The position numbers were made by a program, and so were the translations under genes. Below are positions 1-10,821 of a stretch of 64,000 bases of DNA, piece after piece. Source of the DNA: Spirochaetota bacterium (GTDB lineage Bacteria > Spirochaetota > GWB1-36-13 > JAKPDD01); contig JAKPDD010000048.1 of NCBI GenBank assembly GCA_029552945.1, positions 33,553 to 97,552 of the forward strand, written 5' to 3'. Each line of letters opens with the position of its first letter. Position 1 is the first letter of the stretch. Below the pieces are notes generated by a model that saw only the letters and a program-made list of their open reading frames with translations, ran no database searches and was not told the origin of the DNA.

Positions 1-316
1 TTAAAAACCCAGGATTATTTTCTCTCAAATATTTTTCATAGAGTGTTTCAGCTATTATCTTTTCATCAGCCTCCTCTTTTGTTATTATATCAAAAACCTT
101 AAGTGATAATAAAAACCTCATTCCTATTTTCTTTACTTCTGGATTAGAATGGTTAACAGCTTTTTTAATATACGGGATTAACAAAGCTTCCTTAAGCCCT
201 TTACCATAAGACTCTGTTGTCATAAATGTTAATGTTGATAAACTCTGTTTCCAATCAGAAGGATCATTACTATTCTCAAGGCCATCAACAACCCATAAAA
301 ACTCTTTTAAGTCCAT
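1..316 (-). CDS. hypothetical protein, C-terminus beyond window edge (possible HEAT-like helical repeat)
   Basis: Open frame from ATG at 316 to the window edge (MDLKEFLWVVDGLENSNDPSDWKQSLSTLTFMTTESYGKGLKEALLIPYIKKAVNHSNPEVKKIGMRFLLSLKVFD...); no stop reached. Confidence 0.55.
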   Translation of the reverse strand, partial: MDLKEFLWVVDGLENSNDPSDWKQSLSTLTFMTTESYGKGLKEALLIPYIKKAVNHSNPEVKKIGMRFLLSLKVFDIITKEEADEKIIAETLYEKYLRENNPGFL

Positions 317-338
317 AATAAAATAACCTACTTAATTT

Positions 339-1718
339 TTATACAATATCTAAAATTATCAATGCTTTATCATCAAGAATATTATAATTATCTTCAAAGT
401 TTTCTATATTCCTTACTATAAACTTTTTAGTTGCCTCAGTATCAAGATTCCTAGATAGTAATATAAGATTTTCAAGCCTCTCCTCTGTAAACTCTTCCAT
501 GTTTTTACTAATCATCTCTGTCACACCATCTGTATACAAAACAATCCTGTCACCTCTATCAAGTGTTATAGCTTTTTCCTCCCAATATTCATCTTTAAAA
601 ACACCCAAAAACTTGCCCTTAGTATTAAGTCTTTCAATTTTATGTTTTGAATTCTTATAAATCATAGCCTCATTATGACCTGCATTTGTAAAAACAGCCC
701 TGTTTGTTTTAAGATCTATAAAAATATAGAATGCTGTAACAAAGTAATCACTTATGTTATTTTCTAGTAAATCACTATTTATCTTTTCCATAAGCCCTGA
801 TGGTTTATTATGATAAGCCCTGTAAGTATTTAAAAGGCTTTTAATCATTGTAGTTATTAAGGCAGATGGTACACCATGTCCTGCAACATCAGAGATAAAA
901 ACACCTATTCCATCTTTTTCTCTTCTTACAATAAACTCAAAAAAATCACCGCCAAGCTCTTCCATTGGTTTGTACCAGAAATCAATTTTTATACCATCAA
1001 GTACAGGTGGTCTATCTGGTAAAAGATTTGACTGGATCTTTTGTGCAAGTTCTATTTCCCTCTTAAGATTAACATTTATTCTCTTTATATATTGATAATC
1101 TCTGTAAATACTTTCATAAAGTTTTATAGCTTTTATTATCATACTAAGTGGTAAAACGTTTTTTTCAACATAAGCTATATCATCATACCCTAAGATAATA
1201 GATTTTGTAACTGAAAAGAATACAATGACTCCTATAGGTATTGTTTCAAGGAAAAGTGGTATAGTAAGATGAGACCTAATAGGTAAAACTTCAAAAAACT
1301 CTTTAGTTGATTTTGGCATGTCTTTATCAAGGTCTTTTACATATACTATTTCTTTATTTATAACACTATAAGAAAGAAGTCCACCATTCTCATCAAATGG
1401 TATATCAACTCCCATAAGTCTTGACATTATTTTAGGATCATTACTATACTTTGAAAATATAGGATAAAAATATGGGTCTCTTTTCTTTGTTTCAAGTATA
1501 TAGAGAACAACCCCCTCAGCTCCTAATTGTTCTGTTAAAATCTCAACATATTCATATAATAACATCTTAACTTTATTTATCTGAATTTCACTAAAAACAT
1601 CAGTAATAATCTGGTTTTTAAAAATTTTTATTTTATCTATAGCTTCTCTTAATATTTTTTCAATATCATCTATATTTGTTAAGGTAGATAAAATTTCATG
1701 CCAATTAAAAACTTTCAT
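339..1718 (-). CDS. GAF-like sensor domain plus PP2C/SpoIIE-family serine phosphatase (RsbU-like)
   Basis: ELAQKIQSNLLPDRPP...GGDFFEF...GVFISDVAGHGVPSALITTMIK...ILYTDGVTEM phosphatase motifs. Confidence 0.9.
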   Translation of the reverse strand: MKVFNWHEILSTLTNIDDIEKILREAIDKIKIFKNQIITDVFSEIQINKVKMLLYEYVEILTEQLGAEGVVLYILETKKRDPYFYPIFSKYSNDPKIMSRLMGVDIPFDENGGLLSYSVINKEIVYVKDLDKDMPKSTKEFFEVLPIRSHLTIPLFLETIPIGVIVFFSVTKSIILGYDDIAYVEKNVLPLSMIIKAIKLYESIYRDYQYIKRINVNLKREIELAQKIQSNLLPDRPPVLDGIKIDFWYKPMEELGGDFFEFIVRREKDGIGVFISDVAGHGVPSALITTMIKSLLNTYRAYHNKPSGLMEKINSDLLENNISDYFVTAFYIFIDLKTNRAVFTNAGHNEAMIYKNSKHKIERLNTKGKFLGVFKDEYWEEKAITLDRGDRIVLYTDGVTEMISKNMEEFTEERLENLILLSRNLDTEATKKFIVRNIENFEDNYNILDDKALIILDIV

Positions 1719-1766
1719 TAACTTCCTTTTTTATGAAAGATTTATTATTTAAAATTTTAAAAAATA

Positions 1767-2936
1767 TCAAGTTGTATACTCTGCATTAATCTTAACATAA
1801 TCATAAGAAAGATCACAAGTAATAAACTCAGTATTAAATATACCGATCCCCATATCAACAATTATAATATTTTCCTTTGATTTCATGGAATTCGATAACA
1901 TCACTTTATCAAAATCTGTTGGTTTACCATCTTTAAATACAAGAATATCATTAATAATTATTTTAATCCTCTTTTCATCTATTTTTAATGCCCCACTATA
2001 ACCTATAGAGGCAACTATTCTACCCCAATTAGGATCATTTCCAAAAAGTGCTGTCTTAACAAGTAACGAGTTAGCAATAGTTCTTGCTATCTTATCAGCA
2101 TCGGAAACAGAGTAAGCATTATTTACAATAATCTTAACAACCTTTGTTGCACCTTCACCATCTTTTACTATCATATAAGAGAGTTCTTTAGCAATTTCAA
2201 GAATAGCTCTGTAAAAAATATCATAATTTTTAGAATTAATCTCTACATCAGATGCTCCATTAGAAAGCAAAATAAGACTATCATTAGTACTCATATCACC
2301 ATCAACAGATATTTTATTAAAACTATTATCAGCAACACTTTTTAAAATTTTTTGAGAAATTTTCATACTTATGGATGCATCTGTTAATATAAAACCAAGC
2401 ATTGTAGCCATATTAGGATGTATCATCCCTGAACCTTTAGCAAAACCAGTTATAGTAACCATCTTACCATCTATTAAAATCTCTTTATAAGCATATTTAG
2501 GAAACGTATCAGTAGTCATTATAGCTTTAGCAAACTCCTCTGGCTCATCAAGTACAAGATTAGCAAAAGAACTTACCATTCTGTCAACCGGAAGCCTTAC
2601 TCCTATAACACCTGTAGAAAGTGGTAAACACTCATCCTCATTAACGTTAAACTTTTTTGATAATTCTTTTAATAAATAAATAGAATCTTTATAACCATCA
2701 TCACCTGTACAAGCATTAGCATTTCCACTATTTACCATAACAAGCCTTATATTTTTTTTATCTTTAAGTCTTTTAATACATATATTAACAGGTGCTGCTT
2801 TAATAACATTTTTTGTAAAAACCCCAGAATATACAGCAGGTCTATCTGAAAATATTAAGCCTATATCTTTACGCCCCGGCTTTTTTATTGAAGCTGATGT
2901 TGTATAAACAGAATAGCCAGAAGGTAGTTTTAACAT
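1767..2936 (-). CDS. argJ: bifunctional glutamate N-acetyltransferase/amino-acid N-acetyltransferase
   Basis: Family motifs including KGSGMIHPNMATMLGFILTDA and SVDGDMSTNDS. Confidence 0.95.
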   Translation of the reverse strand: MLKLPSGYSVYTTSASIKKPGRKDIGLIFSDRPAVYSGVFTKNVIKAAPVNICIKRLKDKKNIRLVMVNSGNANACTGDDGYKDSIYLLKELSKKFNVNEDECLPLSTGVIGVRLPVDRMVSSFANLVLDEPEEFAKAIMTTDTFPKYAYKEILIDGKMVTITGFAKGSGMIHPNMATMLGFILTDASISMKISQKILKSVADNSFNKISVDGDMSTNDSLILLSNGASDVEINSKNYDIFYRAILEIAKELSYMIVKDGEGATKVVKIIVNNAYSVSDADKIARTIANSLLVKTALFGNDPNWGRIVASIGYSGALKIDEKRIKIIINDILVFKDGKPTDFDKVMLSNSMKSKENIIIVDMGIGIFNTEFITCDLSYDYVKINAEYTT

Positions 2937-3931
2937 AATCCCTCCTTTTCATCAAATCCAAATAAAATATTCATGTTCTGAATAGCTTGTCCGCTTGCAC
3001 CCTTTATAAGATTGTCAATCACTGAAACTATTATCATAGTAGATATACCATCATAGTATAAATTAAAATGGCAGTGATTTGTATAAATAACATTTTTTAT
3101 CTGTGGTTCAACAATTTTTATAAAAAGTTCATCTCTATATTTTTCATAAACATATTCACAAGCAATTTTATAATCAGTTTCAGAAATACCTGTAAGATAA
3201 ATTGTAGATATTATCCCCCTGTTTATTGGTATAAGGTGGGGAGTAAAAACAATTTTTTTATTTTTCCCTGTCCATAGTTTAATATATCTTTCAATTTCTG
3301 GAATATGTCTATGTTTTCTACCAATACTGTATGCTTTCAAAGACTCATTAACTTCACAGAAAAGATAATCTTCTGCAACTTTTTTGCCAGCTCCACTTAC
3401 ACCACTTTTAGAATCAATTATTATTGTCTCAGGATCAACTTTTTCTAAAACAGGTATTAAAGGTATAAGTACAGAGGTAGGATAACAACCAGGATTAGCA
3501 ATAATTTTTACATCTTTCTTAATATCTGTTCTATTAATTTCTGGAATACAATATACAGCTTTATCAAGCAATTCAGGAATAAAATGATCAAACTTATACC
3601 ATCTTTTATAATCATTATTTTCAAGTCTAAAGTCAGCACTTATATCAATAATAACTTTATTGCCATCATAGATATCTTTAACAATTTTATGTGATGTATC
3701 AGAAGGAGTTGCAAGAAAAATTACATCAAGATTTTCCATATATTTTTTATCAACATCCTTATATCTTAGATTGGAATATTTTTTTGGTAGAAATGGATAA
3801 TCATCAATAACAGGTTTATCCTTATCCCTCGAAGATACGTATAATACTTCAACACCAGAATGAAAAGAGAGAAGTCTTAATAGTTCTTTACCACTATATC
3901 CAGTACCGCCTACTATTCCTGCTTTTATCAT
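2930..3931 (-). CDS. argC: N-acetyl-gamma-glutamyl-phosphate reductase
   Basis: GIVGGTGYSGKELLRLL and NPGCYPTSVLIPL motifs; overlaps argJ by 7 bp. Confidence 0.95.
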   Translation of the reverse strand: MIKAGIVGGTGYSGKELLRLLSFHSGVEVLYVSSRDKDKPVIDDYPFLPKKYSNLRYKDVDKKYMENLDVIFLATPSDTSHKIVKDIYDGNKVIIDISADFRLENNDYKRWYKFDHFIPELLDKAVYCIPEINRTDIKKDVKIIANPGCYPTSVLIPLIPVLEKVDPETIIIDSKSGVSGAGKKVAEDYLFCEVNESLKAYSIGRKHRHIPEIERYIKLWTGKNKKIVFTPHLIPINRGIISTIYLTGISETDYKIACEYVYEKYRDELFIKIVEPQIKNVIYTNHCHFNLYYDGISTMIIVSVIDNLIKGASGQAIQNMNILFGFDEKEGLC

Positions 3932-4057
3932 AAATTAAACCTTAAAAAATTGTTTTCTACTACTTAAATTTAAATATTTATTAAATAAATCTTAGGCATT
4001 TTTTAGAATTTAAAAGATTAATTTTTTAATAACTAAAAGCAGAATAATAGAACAATA

Positions 4058-4726
4058 TTAAATCATAACAGATAGTCTTTTATAAAGAAGATCAATATTT
4101 AAAAGAAAAATATTATCTAAAATAAAGTCTGGATTATATTTTTTAAGTTCTTCAGCAGTGTATATTCCTGTTGTTACAGCAACAGATATTCCGCCTGTCT
4201 TTTTTGCAAGACTTATATCAAGCGGTGTATCACCTATTATAACAGGTATTTTAGACTTATTTCTTTTTAATAATACATCAGCAAGTTCATCACGATAGTA
4301 TAATGCATCATCACCAAAAACAGATCTATCCCAATAAAAATAATCTGATAATTTTTTAAAGCCCAATTTTATTTTTGCACCCTCTTTTATATTACCAGTT
4401 ACAAGTATCTTATCCTCATTTTCAATAGATTTCAAAAACTCATAGACACCATCAAAAACAGTAACTTCGCTATTTTTTATCTCTTTTTTAAGATTTTCTA
4501 TATACAAAGACTTAAATTTATCCCAGATATCATCAGAATACTCATAATCAATTAATTTTAATATGTCTTTGAATATACCAGGATCTACTCTCCCAGCCAT
4601 TGAAATATTTGACCAATCAATTTTTTTATTAAAGAGGTGCCAGGTCGCACTTTTAAACGACCTTGTACCAGCACCATTTGTTGACAACAAAGTCCCATCA
4701 ATATCAAAACAAAAAATTAAACTCAT
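4058..4726 (-). CDS. HAD-superfamily hydrolase (phosphoglycolate phosphatase-like)
   Basis: FDIDGTLL, VTGNIKEGA, IIGDTPLDISLAKKTGG motifs. Confidence 0.85.
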   Translation of the reverse strand: MSLIFCFDIDGTLLSTNGAGTRSFKSATWHLFNKKIDWSNISMAGRVDPGIFKDILKLIDYEYSDDIWDKFKSLYIENLKKEIKNSEVTVFDGVYEFLKSIENEDKILVTGNIKEGAKIKLGFKKLSDYFYWDRSVFGDDALYYRDELADVLLKRNKSKIPVIIGDTPLDISLAKKTGGISVAVTTGIYTAEELKKYNPDFILDNIFLLNIDLLYKRLSVMI

Positions 4727-4735
4727 AAAATAAAA

Positions 4736-5044
4736 TTAATTTATTGAATCGTTTAATTTATCACTTGCCTTAAATCTTACAAGCTTTTTAGCAGGAACTT
4801 TTATCTTTTTAGATGGGTCTTTTGGATTTGTTTTTAAAGTTGCCTTCCTCTCCTTAACAGTAAAAGAACCAAACCCAATAAGAGATACTTTCTTCCCTTG
4901 CTTAAGTGAATCACACAATACATCAACAGTAGAATCAACAATCATTTCAATCTCTTTTTTTGTAATCTTTTCTTCTGGATTTTCCTGTTTGATTTTTTCA
5001 AAAATCAAGCTTACAATATCTTTTTTGTTAACTGAAGCTGACAT
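4736..5044 (-). CDS. HU/IHF-family DNA-binding protein
   Basis: GFGSFTVKERKATLKTNPKDPSKKIKVPAKKLVRFKAS signature. Confidence 0.92.
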   Translation of the reverse strand: MSASVNKKDIVSLIFEKIKQENPEEKITKKEIEMIVDSTVDVLCDSLKQGKKVSLIGFGSFTVKERKATLKTNPKDPSKKIKVPAKKLVRFKASDKLNDSIN

Positions 5045-5156
5045 ATTTCCTCCTAAAAATATGATTTTTATTTTTTATATTTTTAATTTAATAAAAAAAC
5101 AATAAAAAAAGATAATAAACAAATTTTTAATTAAAATATTAAAATTTTATAAAAAA

Positions 5157-6275
5157 TTAATGATGAGAAAAACTCCTCTCATCAGTAAATACCATTGTAA
5201 TATTATGTTCATTACAGGCTTCTATAATCTCTTTATCTCTTAAAGAGCCTCCTGGTTGAACTATTGCAGATATGCCAACACTTGCTGCAAGGTCAATTGA
5301 GTCTCTAAATGGAAAAAACCCATCAGAAGAGAGAACAGCACCATCAAGAGAGATACCTAATTTATTTTTAGTTTTAGCCTTGTTAATCGCCTGTTCAAGG
5401 GCACCAACTCTATCCTGCTCCCCAGTACCTATTGAAAGAGTAACACCATTTTTCACTATAACTATACCATTTGACCTTACACCAATATTAACATACCAAG
5501 CAAAAAGCATATCATTTAATTCTCTTTCAGTCGGCTCTCTCTTTACTTCTATAATCCCATTCTCATCTTTATAATAAGCTTTTATAAAATCATCTGATGA
5601 TTTTATTTTTGTTAAAAATTGTTCAGCAATAATCACAGAACCATCCTGCAATAATTTAATTTCAGGTAGAGCTTTATCATCTCTATATTTAGGGAGGCTA
5701 TTTATATTTTTAACCTTAATAATCCTTATCTGTTTATTCCTCTTATATTTATCAAAATTATTAAATACTCTTATTGCCTCCTTAGTATAACCTGGAGCAA
5801 AAACATTTTCAACAACAGTTTGCATTATTTCATCAGCAGTATACTCATCAACTTCTGTATTAAAAACAACTGATGCACCGAAAGCTGCTTGAGGATCAGC
5901 TTCCCTAGCTTTTATATATACATCTTTTAATTTTTCTTCCTGATTAAACTTTATAGCAACACCACTTGGATTAAGGTGTTTCATAACAGCAACAGCCGGC
6001 TTATCAAAATATTTTAATATTTTATATGCCTGATTAGCATCCTCTATGTTTGTCTGAGAAAGACCATCTTTTCCATTTTTTATTATCTCCAAATCACCAA
6101 AAAACATATCGAATTCTGTCATAATTTTATAGTAACTAGCAGGTTGATGAGGATTTGTACCATATCTTAAGTCCATAACCTTTGAATATTCTATTACTAC
6201 ATCCCCAAACCTAATACATAATTTTTCAGGATAAAATGACTCAGTTTTTTTAAAATACTTATCTTTAAAACTCAA
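5157..6275 (-). CDS. phosphoribosylaminoimidazolecarboxamide formyltransferase (stand-alone AICAR transformylase domain)
   Basis: LRYGTNPHQPASYY, KHLNPSGVA, ADPQAAFGASVVFN, SDGFFPFRDSIDLAASVGISAIVQPGGSLRD; no IMP cyclohydrolase domain. Confidence 0.9.
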   Translation of the reverse strand: MSFKDKYFKKTESFYPEKLCIRFGDVVIEYSKVMDLRYGTNPHQPASYYKIMTEFDMFFGDLEIIKNGKDGLSQTNIEDANQAYKILKYFDKPAVAVMKHLNPSGVAIKFNQEEKLKDVYIKAREADPQAAFGASVVFNTEVDEYTADEIMQTVVENVFAPGYTKEAIRVFNNFDKYKRNKQIRIIKVKNINSLPKYRDDKALPEIKLLQDGSVIIAEQFLTKIKSSDDFIKAYYKDENGIIEVKREPTERELNDMLFAWYVNIGVRSNGIVIVKNGVTLSIGTGEQDRVGALEQAINKAKTKNKLGISLDGAVLSSDGFFPFRDSIDLAASVGISAIVQPGGSLRDKEIIEACNEHNITMVFTDERSFSHH

Positions 6276-6856
6276 TCTAAAACTCCTTTTGTTGATGGTA
6301 TATCGTCCTTTGATATTCTAGTAGCTTTTTTTAAAGCTCTTGCAAGAGACTTAAATATTGCTTCTGCGATATGATGTTTATTATTGCCATAAAAAACCTG
6401 AATATGTATATTGGCCTTAAGATTATTTGTAAAAGATATTATAAACTCCCTTATAAGTTCTGTATCAAATCTATTAATAATACCATTGAATCTATCTGGT
6501 ACATTATATACCCAGTATGGTCTCCCTGATATATCAACAGCACACATACACAGTGTCTCATCCATAGGAATGATAGAACTTCCAAACCTTTCTATACCCT
6601 TTTTATCACCCAGGGCCTTATTAATAGCTCTACCAAGAACTATACCAATGTCCTCAACAGTATGATGCATGTCTATATCAAGGTCACCATTAGCCTCAAT
6701 CTCTATATCAAAACCGCTATGTTTGGTAAATATATTTATCATATGATTTAAAAATCCAATTCCACTTGCTATATTTGCTTTACCTTCTCCATCAAGATTA
6801 ACTCTCACAAAGATTTCTGTTTCAGAAGTCTTTCTATTTTCCTCTCCAATTCTCAT
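6272..6856 (-). CDS. hisB: imidazoleglycerol-phosphate dehydratase
   Basis: GIGFLNHMINIFTKHSGFD, DIDMHHTVEDIGIVLG, NKHHIAEAIFKSLARAL. Confidence 0.95.
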   Translation of the reverse strand: MRIGEENRKTSETEIFVRVNLDGEGKANIASGIGFLNHMINIFTKHSGFDIEIEANGDLDIDMHHTVEDIGIVLGRAINKALGDKKGIERFGSSIIPMDETLCMCAVDISGRPYWVYNVPDRFNGIINRFDTELIREFIISFTNNLKANIHIQVFYGNNKHHIAEAIFKSLARALKKATRISKDDIPSTKGVLD

Positions 6857-6866
6857 TTAAAACTCC

Positions 6867-7847
6867 CTAATTTATGAAATAATCACTTGCTTTCTGAAGT
6901 CTGTTTAAAATACTGAACCCAATTCCTTTACTCTCTGGTTCTTCTATCATTATAAGGTCATACCCTTTAGTTTCACACTCATAAAGCAGTCTGTAAATTT
7001 TACTTGAAAGTTCATCATAAGAATTAAAATTATATACATCAAATTTATCTATTTTTTGTCTTGAGATAAAAAAAGGTTTAATAAAATTGTTATTTTTAAC
7101 AAAATCAAAAGCAGTATTAAGGTTTTTAAACATACATACAGTTGTACTAACCTTGTAATGTCTATACTTTGTCCCAGGTGAAATAAAACTATTATTGATT
7201 TCAACTCTACCAACAACTTTTTTAAGTTCCTCTATTGTAACAGATCCTGGCCTTAAGACTTTTAATGGATAAGTTCTTATATCAACAACTGTCGATTCAA
7301 TACCAAACTGTGTTTCACCACCATCTATTATTAAAGGAACTTTATTAAAAAGTTCTTTTAACATATCAATATTTGTTGCACTCGGTCTGCCTGAGATATT
7401 AGCACTTGGGGCTGCAATTGGAAGTTTGGAATCTTTTATAAGAGATAAAGCAATTTGATGATCAGGTATTCTTATTGCAACACTATCAAGCCCGCCAGTA
7501 GTTTCATAAGGTATAATATTTTTTTTATCAAGTATAAACGTGATAGGGCCTGGAGAAAATCTATCATATAAGTCATTAAGCATAGACTTCTCTTTTACCA
7601 CAGCATACTCATATATCCAATCTTTATCAAACACATGAAGTATTAAAGGATTATCTGCCGGCCTATTTTTTATTTTAAATATTTTTAAAACTGCTTCTCT
7701 ATCAAGACCATTTGCCCCTATGCCATACACAGTTTCTGTTGGAAAAACAACTACTTCAGAATTTTTGATAAGTTCAACTGCCTCTTTTATTGATGAACTT
7801 ATATCTGTATCTATCTTTATAATCTTTGTTTCCAAAGTTACCCTCAT
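6867..7847 (-). CDS. L-threonylcarbamoyladenylate synthase (Sua5/YrdC family with C-terminal Sua5 domain)
   Basis: VVFPTETVYGIGANG, KNRPADNPLILHV, APSANISGRPSATN, GGETQFGIESTVVDI, VLRPGSVT. Confidence 0.93.
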   Translation of the reverse strand: MRVTLETKIIKIDTDISSSIKEAVELIKNSEVVVFPTETVYGIGANGLDREAVLKIFKIKNRPADNPLILHVFDKDWIYEYAVVKEKSMLNDLYDRFSPGPITFILDKKNIIPYETTGGLDSVAIRIPDHQIALSLIKDSKLPIAAPSANISGRPSATNIDMLKELFNKVPLIIDGGETQFGIESTVVDIRTYPLKVLRPGSVTIEELKKVVGRVEINNSFISPGTKYRHYKVSTTVCMFKNLNTAFDFVKNNNFIKPFFISRQKIDKFDVYNFNSYDELSSKIYRLLYECETKGYDLIMIEEPESKGIGFSILNRLQKASDYFIN

Positions 7848-7978
7848 AATTTTGATAAAAGACCTATTTTAAAACTAAATAAATACCTTAAAAATAAAAA
7901 AAAGCAAGGTATTAAAAACCATAATATTAGGAAATATTAAATTTAAATATATAAAATTTTTAGTTTAGGAGTTAAAAA

Positions 7979-9760
7979 ATGGCTGAAAAAGGGACTCTAT
8001 ACGTAAATACAGAAGGTTTACTTCCAATAATAAAAAAATGGTTATATACTGAAAGAGAAATATTTTTAAGAGAAATAATATCAAACAGTTATGATGCAAT
8101 AAATAAACTTAAACACTTATGTTTAATAGGAGAATACAAGGGAGAAGAGACAGAATATAAAATAGAGGTATTTATTAATAAAGACAATAAGACAATAAGT
8201 GTAAAAGATAATGGTATCGGTTTATCATATGAAGAGGTAAAAAAATATATAAATCAAATTGCTTTTTCAGGTGCAAAAGAGTTTGTACAAAAATATACAA
8301 ACATAGATAAAAACTCACTTATAGGATTTTTTGGTCTTGGTTTTTACAGTTCATTCATAGTATCAAAAAAAGTTGAAATAATATCAAAGTCTTATAGAGA
8401 AGATGAAAAACCAATAAAATGGGTATCTGACGGTACAACATCTTATGAGCTTGAAACATTGGATGATAGTAATATAAAAAGAGGAACAACAGTAACAATG
8501 TATCTTGATGATGAAAGTATTGAATTTATTGACAAAGAAAAAATAAAATCTATAATAAAAAAATATTCAAACTTTCTCGATATTCCTATATATATTGATA
8601 ATGAAAAAATAAATTATGGGGAACCACTGTGGGCAAAAGATCCTAAAACTCTCAGTGAAAATGATTATAAAGAGTTTTTTAAAGAATGTTTTGGTTATAA
8701 AGAGCCCATGTTCTGGATACACTTTAGAACAGAATATCCTTTTGAAATGAGGGGAATACTCTATTTCCCTAAGATTTACAGTAATCTAGATCTTGAAAAT
8801 GGTTCTATAAGATTATTTGTTAAAAATGTATTTGTAGTTGAAAACATAAAAGAGATGCTGCCAGACTTTTTAGCAGGTGTATATGGAGTCATAGACAGTA
8901 CTGACATACCACTTAATGTTTCAAGGAGTCAATTCCAGAATGATATTAAGATAAAAAAAATATCCTCATACATTGTAAAAAAATTCGGGGAAGAGATATC
9001 AGAAATATATAATAAAGATAAAGAAAGATTCATAAAAATATGGGAAGACATAAATGTTTTACTAAAATATGGTGCTATAAAGGATGAACAATTCTACAAT
9101 AAAATAAAAGATATAATAATATTCAAAGATAATAATAATGAATATTGCACAATAAATGAATATATCACAAAAAATAAAATAGAAAAAGATGGCAAAAATA
9201 TAATACTTTACTCTGATCAAAAAACACCACAGTTAGACAGCTTTGTAAAGACATCTGGTAAAAACACAATAATTATAAATCCTATAATAGACATACATCT
9301 ATTTAACTTTATAGAATCAAAAGAGAATACAATAAGTTTTGTAAGGTTTGACTCAGATAAAAACCCATTAATATATAGTGAGATAGAAGTTGATAAAGAA
9401 AAAAAAGATAGGATTATAGAAGTTTTTAAAAAATATCTTGACGTAGAAGTCGAGGTAAAAAATACAAATGATAGTGATTCACACCTTGTAATCTTAATAG
9501 ATGAAAATATGAAAAGATTTAGTGAAATTTCAAGATTTATACTAAAAGACCAAAATATTAAAAACCATTATAAGATCCTTGTTAATCCAAACTCACACCT
9601 TGTCTCAAAAGTGTTGCTACTTGACACAGTAGATAAAGAAAAAGCAAAAAAACTTGCTGAGCACTTAAGAGATCTTGCACTACTTTCAAGTGGGCTTCTG
9701 GAACCAGAATTAGTTAAAGATTTTGTCAAACGAAGTTACGAATTTATAATAAACATATAG
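7979..9760 (+). CDS. htpG: molecular chaperone HtpG (Hsp90)
   Basis: REIFLREIISNSYDAINKL, DNGIGLSYEEV, GFFGLGFYSSFIVS; AGGAG upstream. Confidence 0.97.
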   Translation: MAEKGTLYVNTEGLLPIIKKWLYTEREIFLREIISNSYDAINKLKHLCLIGEYKGEETEYKIEVFINKDNKTISVKDNGIGLSYEEVKKYINQIAFSGAKEFVQKYTNIDKNSLIGFFGLGFYSSFIVSKKVEIISKSYREDEKPIKWVSDGTTSYELETLDDSNIKRGTTVTMYLDDESIEFIDKEKIKSIIKKYSNFLDIPIYIDNEKINYGEPLWAKDPKTLSENDYKEFFKECFGYKEPMFWIHFRTEYPFEMRGILYFPKIYSNLDLENGSIRLFVKNVFVVENIKEMLPDFLAGVYGVIDSTDIPLNVSRSQFQNDIKIKKISSYIVKKFGEEISEIYNKDKERFIKIWEDINVLLKYGAIKDEQFYNKIKDIIIFKDNNNEYCTINEYITKNKIEKDGKNIILYSDQKTPQLDSFVKTSGKNTIIINPIIDIHLFNFIESKENTISFVRFDSDKNPLIYSEIEVDKEKKDRIIEVFKKYLDVEVEVKNTNDSDSHLVILIDENMKRFSEISRFILKDQNIKNHYKILVNPNSHLVSKVLLLDTVDKEKAKKLAEHLRDLALLSSGLLEPELVKDFVKRSYEFIINI

Positions 9761-10397
9761 AGTCTTGAAAAAGAGGTGGAGCCCACCTACCTTTTATAGT
9801 TTCAAACTCATTATTTATCAAAATAATTTTTTCAAATTCACTTCGTGAGATAAAGAAGGCACCGAAAGACTTAAAAGTATCAGTATAGACCTGACAATCT
9901 ATGAGTATAAAACCAAGTCTTTTAAGATTAAGGGCAAGGTTAACAAATGCAAGTTTTGATGTATTTTCCATAGTATGAAACATGGATTCACCAAAAAATA
10001 TTTTTCCAAGTGATATACCATAAAGACCACCTACAAGCTTATTATTATAATACACTTCAACAGAATGTGCATATCCCATTTTATTTAATTTTGTATATGT
10101 AGTTATAAACTCTTCTGTTATCCATGTATCATCCCTTGTATTTTTACACATATTTATAACTGAAGAAAAAGCAGTATCATATTTTATTTTAAAACAGTCT
10201 GATTTTTTTAAAAACTTCCTTAAGGTTCTGTTTATATAAATATTATCTGGTTTTAATACAAACCTTTCTCTTGGTGACCACCATATAGGAAAAGGATCAG
10301 ACTGCCATGGAAAAGCACCCATCCTGTAATATTTTATAACATTTGAGGGTGTAATAAGAGGTCCAATAAATGCAATATCATCTTTTGTGTAAATCAT
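9744..10397 (-). CDS. aat: leucyl/phenylalanyl-tRNA--protein transferase
   Basis: YRMGAFPWQSDPFPIWWSPRERFVL, GLYGISLGKIFFGESMFH, FILIDCQV. Confidence 0.96.
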   Translation of the reverse strand: MIYTKDDIAFIGPLITPSNVIKYYRMGAFPWQSDPFPIWWSPRERFVLKPDNIYINRTLRKFLKKSDCFKIKYDTAFSSVINMCKNTRDDTWITEEFITTYTKLNKMGYAHSVEVYYNNKLVGGLYGISLGKIFFGESMFHTMENTSKLAFVNLALNLKRLGFILIDCQVYTDTFKSFGAFFISRSEFEKIILINNEFETIKGRWAPPLFQDSICLL

Positions 10398-10510
10398 ATT
10401 TATCTTAATATAAAATTTTTAGATGAAAATTTATAAAGGTTCTGCTTTTAATAGATAGAAAATTTAAATATGAAATCAGGAATAGAATAAGATTATGATA
10501 AAATAAAATT

Positions 10511-10535
10511 AAAAAAGCCTTGAAGAATCAAGGCC
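10511..10535 (-). terminator. Rho-independent terminator of the rplU-prp-rpmA operon
   Basis: Reverse-strand GCCTTGATTCTTCAAGGC hairpin followed by TTTTTT, just downstream of the rpmA stop. Confidence 0.8.
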
Positions 10536-10541
10536 ATAAGA

Positions 10542-10805
10542 TTAGTTTTCGTTTACTGGATATATTGATATTTTCTTTTTTGTTTTTCTATATTTTTCAA
10601 ACTTTACAACACCATCAGACAATGCAAAAAGTGTAAAGTCTCTACCCAAACCAACATTACTACCAGGAAAGAACTTTGTTCCTCTCTGCCTTACAAGTAT
10701 TTCACCTGCCTTTACAAACTGGCCACCAAATCTTTTTACACCAAGTCTTTTTGATATACTATCTCTACCATTCTTACTTGACCCACCACCCTTCTTATGA
10801 GCCAT
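10542..10805 (-). CDS. rpmA: 50S ribosomal protein L27
   Basis: [48 protein letters not shown]; no N-terminal extension. Confidence 0.98.
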   Translation of the reverse strand: MAHKKGGGSSKNGRDSISKRLGVKRFGGQFVKAGEILVRQRGTKFFPGSNVGLGRDFTLFALSDGVVKFEKYRKTKKKISIYPVNEN

Positions 10806-10821
10806 AAACTCCTCCTAAATT

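Noticed and set aside
5272-5574. 100-aa plus-strand ORF (also 6411..6665 and 3068..3277)
   Set aside because: Antisense to AICARFT, hisB and argC, respectively; no independent evidence for coding.
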